From Burkholderiales bacterium (GTDB lineage: Bacteria > Pseudomonadota > Gammaproteobacteria > Burkholderiales > SG8-41): a stretch of DNA of 64,000 nucleotides. The notes beneath the pieces are model-generated. The model had not been told where the DNA came from. It searched no databases and saw nothing but the letters and a program-made list of their open reading frames with translations. The DNA is taken from positions 248,001-312,000 of the forward strand of contig JAHCAI010000003.1 of the NCBI GenBank assembly GCA_019634975.1, read 5' to 3'. Shown one piece after another: positions 63,866-64,000 of the stretch. Both the position numbers and the translations under genes were made by a program. Each line of letters opens with the position of its first letter. Position 1 is the stretch's first letter.

Positions 63866-64000
63866 TTACTGCGCGGAGATGCCCGCCGCCTTGATGACGG
63901 GCAGCCAGCGTTTGCGCTCGCTGTCGGCAAAAGCACGGTATTCCGCCGGCGTGGAGGGCGCCGCGTCAATGCCTCGCGCGTCAAGCTGCTTAACGACATC
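63866..64000 (-). CDS. Bug/TctC-family solute-binding protein (partial, C-terminal 44 residues)
   Basis: The window ends inside this gene. The visible part reads SERKRWLPVIKAAGISAQ before the TAA at 63866, and the preceding DARGIDAAPSTPAEYRAFAD is the usual C-terminal pattern of Bug proteins (compare the ending AKWEKVIRAANLKPN at 54704). A hairpin (63834-63844 with 63850-63860) lies between it and the LigJ-like gene. It is probably upstream in the same operon. Confidence 0.8.
   Translation of the reverse strand, partial: DVVKQLDARGIDAAPSTPAEYRAFADSERKRWLPVIKAAGISAQ

Overview
The window is high-GC DNA (roughly two thirds G+C by eye) typical of a betaproteobacterium, most likely an environmental Burkholderiales-type organism. 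The grounds are the gene families: many Bug/TctC-type periplasmic binding proteins, a TctAB pair, CaiB and two-subunit CoA-transferases, tricarballylate dehydrogenase TcuAB, a HemP micro-operon, PhaC, and a Fur box. There is no phage, insertion sequence, CRISPR array or rRNA. One tRNA-Arg(CCT) is present. Genes are densely packed on both strands.

Region by region: (1) 1-3198 minus, a partial AsmA-family membrane protein with a huge Ala/Glu/Lys/Arg coiled coil, followed by an HD phosphohydrolase. (2) 4361-10209 minus, a catabolic run: CoA-transferase alpha (interrupted by an in-frame TGA), a DNA glycosylase, CoA-transferase beta, CaiB-type CoA-transferase, a cysteine-dioxygenase-like cupin, enoyl-CoA hydratase and quinone reductase. 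(3) 10328-21841, an alpha/beta hydrolase, a fumarase/adenylosuccinate-lyase-type enzyme, a 2-hydroxyacid dehydrogenase, a Bug protein, TctB-TctA, an MFS transporter, a class II aldolase, PrpF and an SDR. (4) 21914-22878, a Fur-controlled HemP operon of very small proteins. (5) 23026-31740 minus, an MFS transporter with an extra N-terminal domain, two Bug proteins, another 2-hydroxyacid dehydrogenase, an AhpD-like protein and a fused HyuA/HyuB (oxoprolinase) protein. (6) 31901-45721, largely housekeeping or envelope genes: Ser/Thr kinase with a cyclic-nucleotide domain, lipoproteins, tRNA, SirB1, NfeD/stomatin pair, MlaA, GabD, a MscS-like channel, an isocitrate/isopropylmalate-type dehydrogenase and a MOSC protein. 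(7) 45731-47280, a tandem glycine riboswitch with its own promoter driving a DadA-type oxidoreductase. (8) 47320-51278, a GntR-regulated cassette: TauD-type dioxygenase, GntR, Bug, enolase-superfamily enzyme. (9) 51344-64000, SMP-30, haloacetate-dehalogenase-like hydrolase, MFS, Bug, two dihydroxyphthalate-decarboxylase-like proteins, TcuAB, PhaC, a cupin, a LigJ-like amidohydrolase and the tail of another Bug protein.

Functionally much of the window is scavenging of small organic and aromatic-derived acids: six Bug proteins bring specificity, one TctAB pair gives the membrane channel, and CoA-transferases, hydratases, isomerases, dehydrogenases and TcuAB feed the central pathways.

The signals most worth checking are an AT-rich motif of about 30 bp that recurs eight times (six times between genes, twice inside GC-rich coding sequence); a TGA codon in the CoA-transferase alpha gene at a place where relatives appear to carry cysteine; the glycine riboswitch on a dadA-like gene with two mutually exclusive hairpins before its ribosome binding site; the HemP micro-operon without heme-uptake genes; and the Rho_N-like/MFS fusion. 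Functions come from reading the sequence and remembered family features. No database search was run.
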